Shown in pieces: positions 5,740 through 6,982 of a DNA stretch of 6,982 nt. The stretch is from Actinomycetes bacterium (GTDB lineage: Bacteria; Actinomycetota; Actinomycetes; Streptosporangiales; Streptosporangiaceae). The DNA is taken from positions 1 through 6,982 of the forward strand of contig JAFACJ010000229.1 of NCBI GenBank assembly GCA_023425615.1, written 5' to 3'. How positions within the stretch are numbered: the first letter of the stretch is position 1; every line of letters starts with the position of its first letter. A program made the position numbers and the translations under genes. Under the pieces are notes generated by a model that ran no database searches, was not told the origin of the DNA, and saw nothing but the letters and a program-made list of their open reading frames with translations.

Positions 5740-6982
5740 GCCACCTCTTCTACACCCTGGCGTTCTTCTGCTGGCTCGCAACCGCCTACAAGCTGCGCCA
5801 CCTACGCCACGACCCCACCTCACCGACCCTGCGTGGCACCTGCTCCACCCTCGGGCTGCTGGGCATGGCCTTCTTCCTCCTGGCCAACTCCTCCCGTCCC
5901 CTCATCGACGGACTACTCGGAGTGGAGAACGCCGCACGGTGGCTCGGCAACAGCTGCACCCTGGCGGCCTGCTGCAGCATCCAGACCGTCCTGGCCCACT
6001 TCACCCGCCTGGAAGGCTCCCCGCTCCCCAACCTCCGACGACGCATCGCGCTGCTGCTGACCGCGATCCTGTCCATGGGCGTACTCCTCCTGAGCGCACG
6101 ACTCCCCGGCCACGACGACTTCGTCAACGTCCACGCCGACAAAGGCCCCGTCGTGGCCTACCTGCTCATCTACCTGACCTACCTGGGCCTCGTCATGCTC
6201 GACGTACTCCAGATGTCCTGGCGCTACTCCCCCCAAGCCCGCACCCCAGCACTGCAACTGGGCCTGCGCCTGATCTCCGCCGGAAGCGGCACCGCACTGC
6301 TCTACTGCCTCTACAAAGCCTCCTTCGCCCTCTCCCGCTTCTGGAAACTGCCCACCCTCGGCTCCGAGCGCATCATCGGCCCGCTCCTGGCCGCACTGGC
6401 CGGCCTGCTCATCGTCACCGGCCTCACCATCGGCGCGTGGGGAGCCCACCTGGCGGACCGCCTCCACCAGCACCGCTCCCACCGACGCCTCAAACCACTG
6501 TGGAGCGCCCTGGTCCAAGCACTCCCCCACATCGTGCTCGACTCCTACGACCACCGCGTCACCAACAAGCTCTACCGCCGCGTCATCGAAATCCGCGACG
6601 CCCAGCTCTCCCTGGCCCCCTACCGAGACGCCCGCGTCGCCCACCAAGCCCGCCAAGCCGCCCAGACCGCAGGGCTCGCCGGCCAAGACCTCCATGCCGC
6701 CGTTGAAGGCACCCTCCTGGCCTCCGCCCTCCACGCCTACCGCACCGACCAACTCCCCCACCACCCCCTCCGTGGCCAGGAGACAGAACAACCCTCCCCC
6801 GACCTCCCCAGCGAAGTGGCCTGGCTGCTGAAGGTCTCCGCAGCCTTCACCTCGCCCCTGCTGCCTCTCCCCCTCACCGACCCTTCCGCCCGACCAGCCG
6901 GAGAGCAGCCCGTGCCCGACCTGACCACCCAGCCCACCACCCCTGCCACACTCCGCTCCGCCCGCGCTGCCAAGGCCATCAC
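5736..6982 (+). CDS. Seven-helix membrane protein, MAB_1171c/DUF6545 type, 3' end beyond the window
   Basis: ATG 5736 overlaps the peptidase stop (ATGA) and the frame stays open for 415 codons to the right edge, so the end is missing. Seven hydrophobic segments are visible at about residues 2-18, 34-51, 70-88, 104-121, 139-158, 173-193 and 213-235. They are followed by a long, presumably cytoplasmic region with LKPLW (252-256) and KLYRRVIEIRDAQLSLAPY (278-296), the hallmark of the actinobacterial MAB_1171c family of putative transporters, then a low-complexity Pro/Thr-rich tail. 'Putative transporter' is only a family label; with seven helices and a conserved soluble tail it could equally be a membrane receptor. 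Placement after an EspR-like regulator and an ImmA-like peptidase recurs in actinobacteria and suggests a shared pathway. Third codon positions are almost all C or G, more extreme than in the other genes here. Confidence 0.85.
   Translation, partial: MSHLFYTLAFFCWLATAYKLRHLRHDPTSPTLRGTCSTLGLLGMAFFLLANSSRPLIDGLLGVENAARWLGNSCTLAACCSIQTVLAHFTRLEGSPLPNLRRRIALLLTAILSMGVLLLSARLPGHDDFVNVHADKGPVVAYLLIYLTYLGLVMLDVLQMSWRYSPQARTPALQLGLRLISAGSGTALLYCLYKASFALSRFWKLPTLGSERIIGPLLAALAGLLIVTGLTIGAWGAHLADRLHQHRSHRRLKPLWSALVQALPHIVLDSYDHRVTNKLYRRVIEIRDAQLSLAPYRDARVAHQARQAAQTAGLAGQDLHAAVEGTLLASALHAYRTDQLPHHPLRGQETEQPSPDLPSEVAWLLKVSAAFTSPLLPLPLTDPSARPAGEQPVPDLTTQPTTPATLRSARAAKAI

Noticed and set aside
5663..6706. 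Long plus-strand open frame rich in Pro, Arg and His
   Set aside because: Out of frame with the membrane protein, which has clear helices, a family signature and an ATGA-coupled start; the composition is typical of a shadow frame in high-GC DNA.
5913..6791. 292-codon minus-strand open frame rich in Gly, Val and Glu
   Set aside because: Antisense shadow of the strongly C/G-ending codons of the membrane gene; low-complexity product with no motif.
1..6982. CRISPR array, tRNA or rRNA gene, insertion sequence, integrase or attachment site
   Set aside because: No regularly spaced repeats, cloverleaf, transposase-like product or tRNA-end duplication could be found by reading both strands.

Overview
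The base composition (high GC, third codon positions mostly G or C), the frequent GTG starts and the protein families point to an actinomycete, most likely Streptomyces or a close relative. The window looks like part of a mobilisable or integrative element. No integrase, replication gene, tRNA or attachment site is visible, so plasmid versus integrated element cannot be decided here.

Left two thirds (1-4446), all on the minus strand and read right to left: an unrecognised 230-residue protein (4446-3754), an unrecognised small helical protein (3705-3358), an unrecognised 489-residue helical protein (3357-1888), a MobC-like relaxosome accessory protein (1773-1372) and a relaxase (1375 to the left edge, 3' end missing). 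Junctions are tight: no gap between the second and third genes and a 4-base GTGA overlap between mobC and the relaxase. The one sizeable gap in this run, 1774-1887, carries two copies of the same dyad, GGACCG-N4-CGGTCC, directly before the mobC ribosome binding site. It is the best candidate for an origin of transfer or a mob operator.

Right third (4447-6982), plus strand: a 140-178 base divergent control region, then an EspR-like helix-turn-helix regulator (4625-5092), an ImmA/IrrE-type HExxH metallopeptidase (5173-5739) and a seven-helix membrane protein of the MAB_1171c/DUF6545 type (5736 to the right edge, 3' end missing). The peptidase and membrane genes overlap by ATGA.

The two arms diverge from promoters that appear to share one -35 element, with three copies of TCACCT (or its complement) arranged around them. 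By analogy with ImmR/ImmA of ICEBs1, where a protease removes a repressor to switch on transfer, I infer that the regulator-peptidase pair may control the mobilisation arm and that the membrane protein may supply the signal. This is a hypothesis from gene order and sequence motifs; nothing here proves it.
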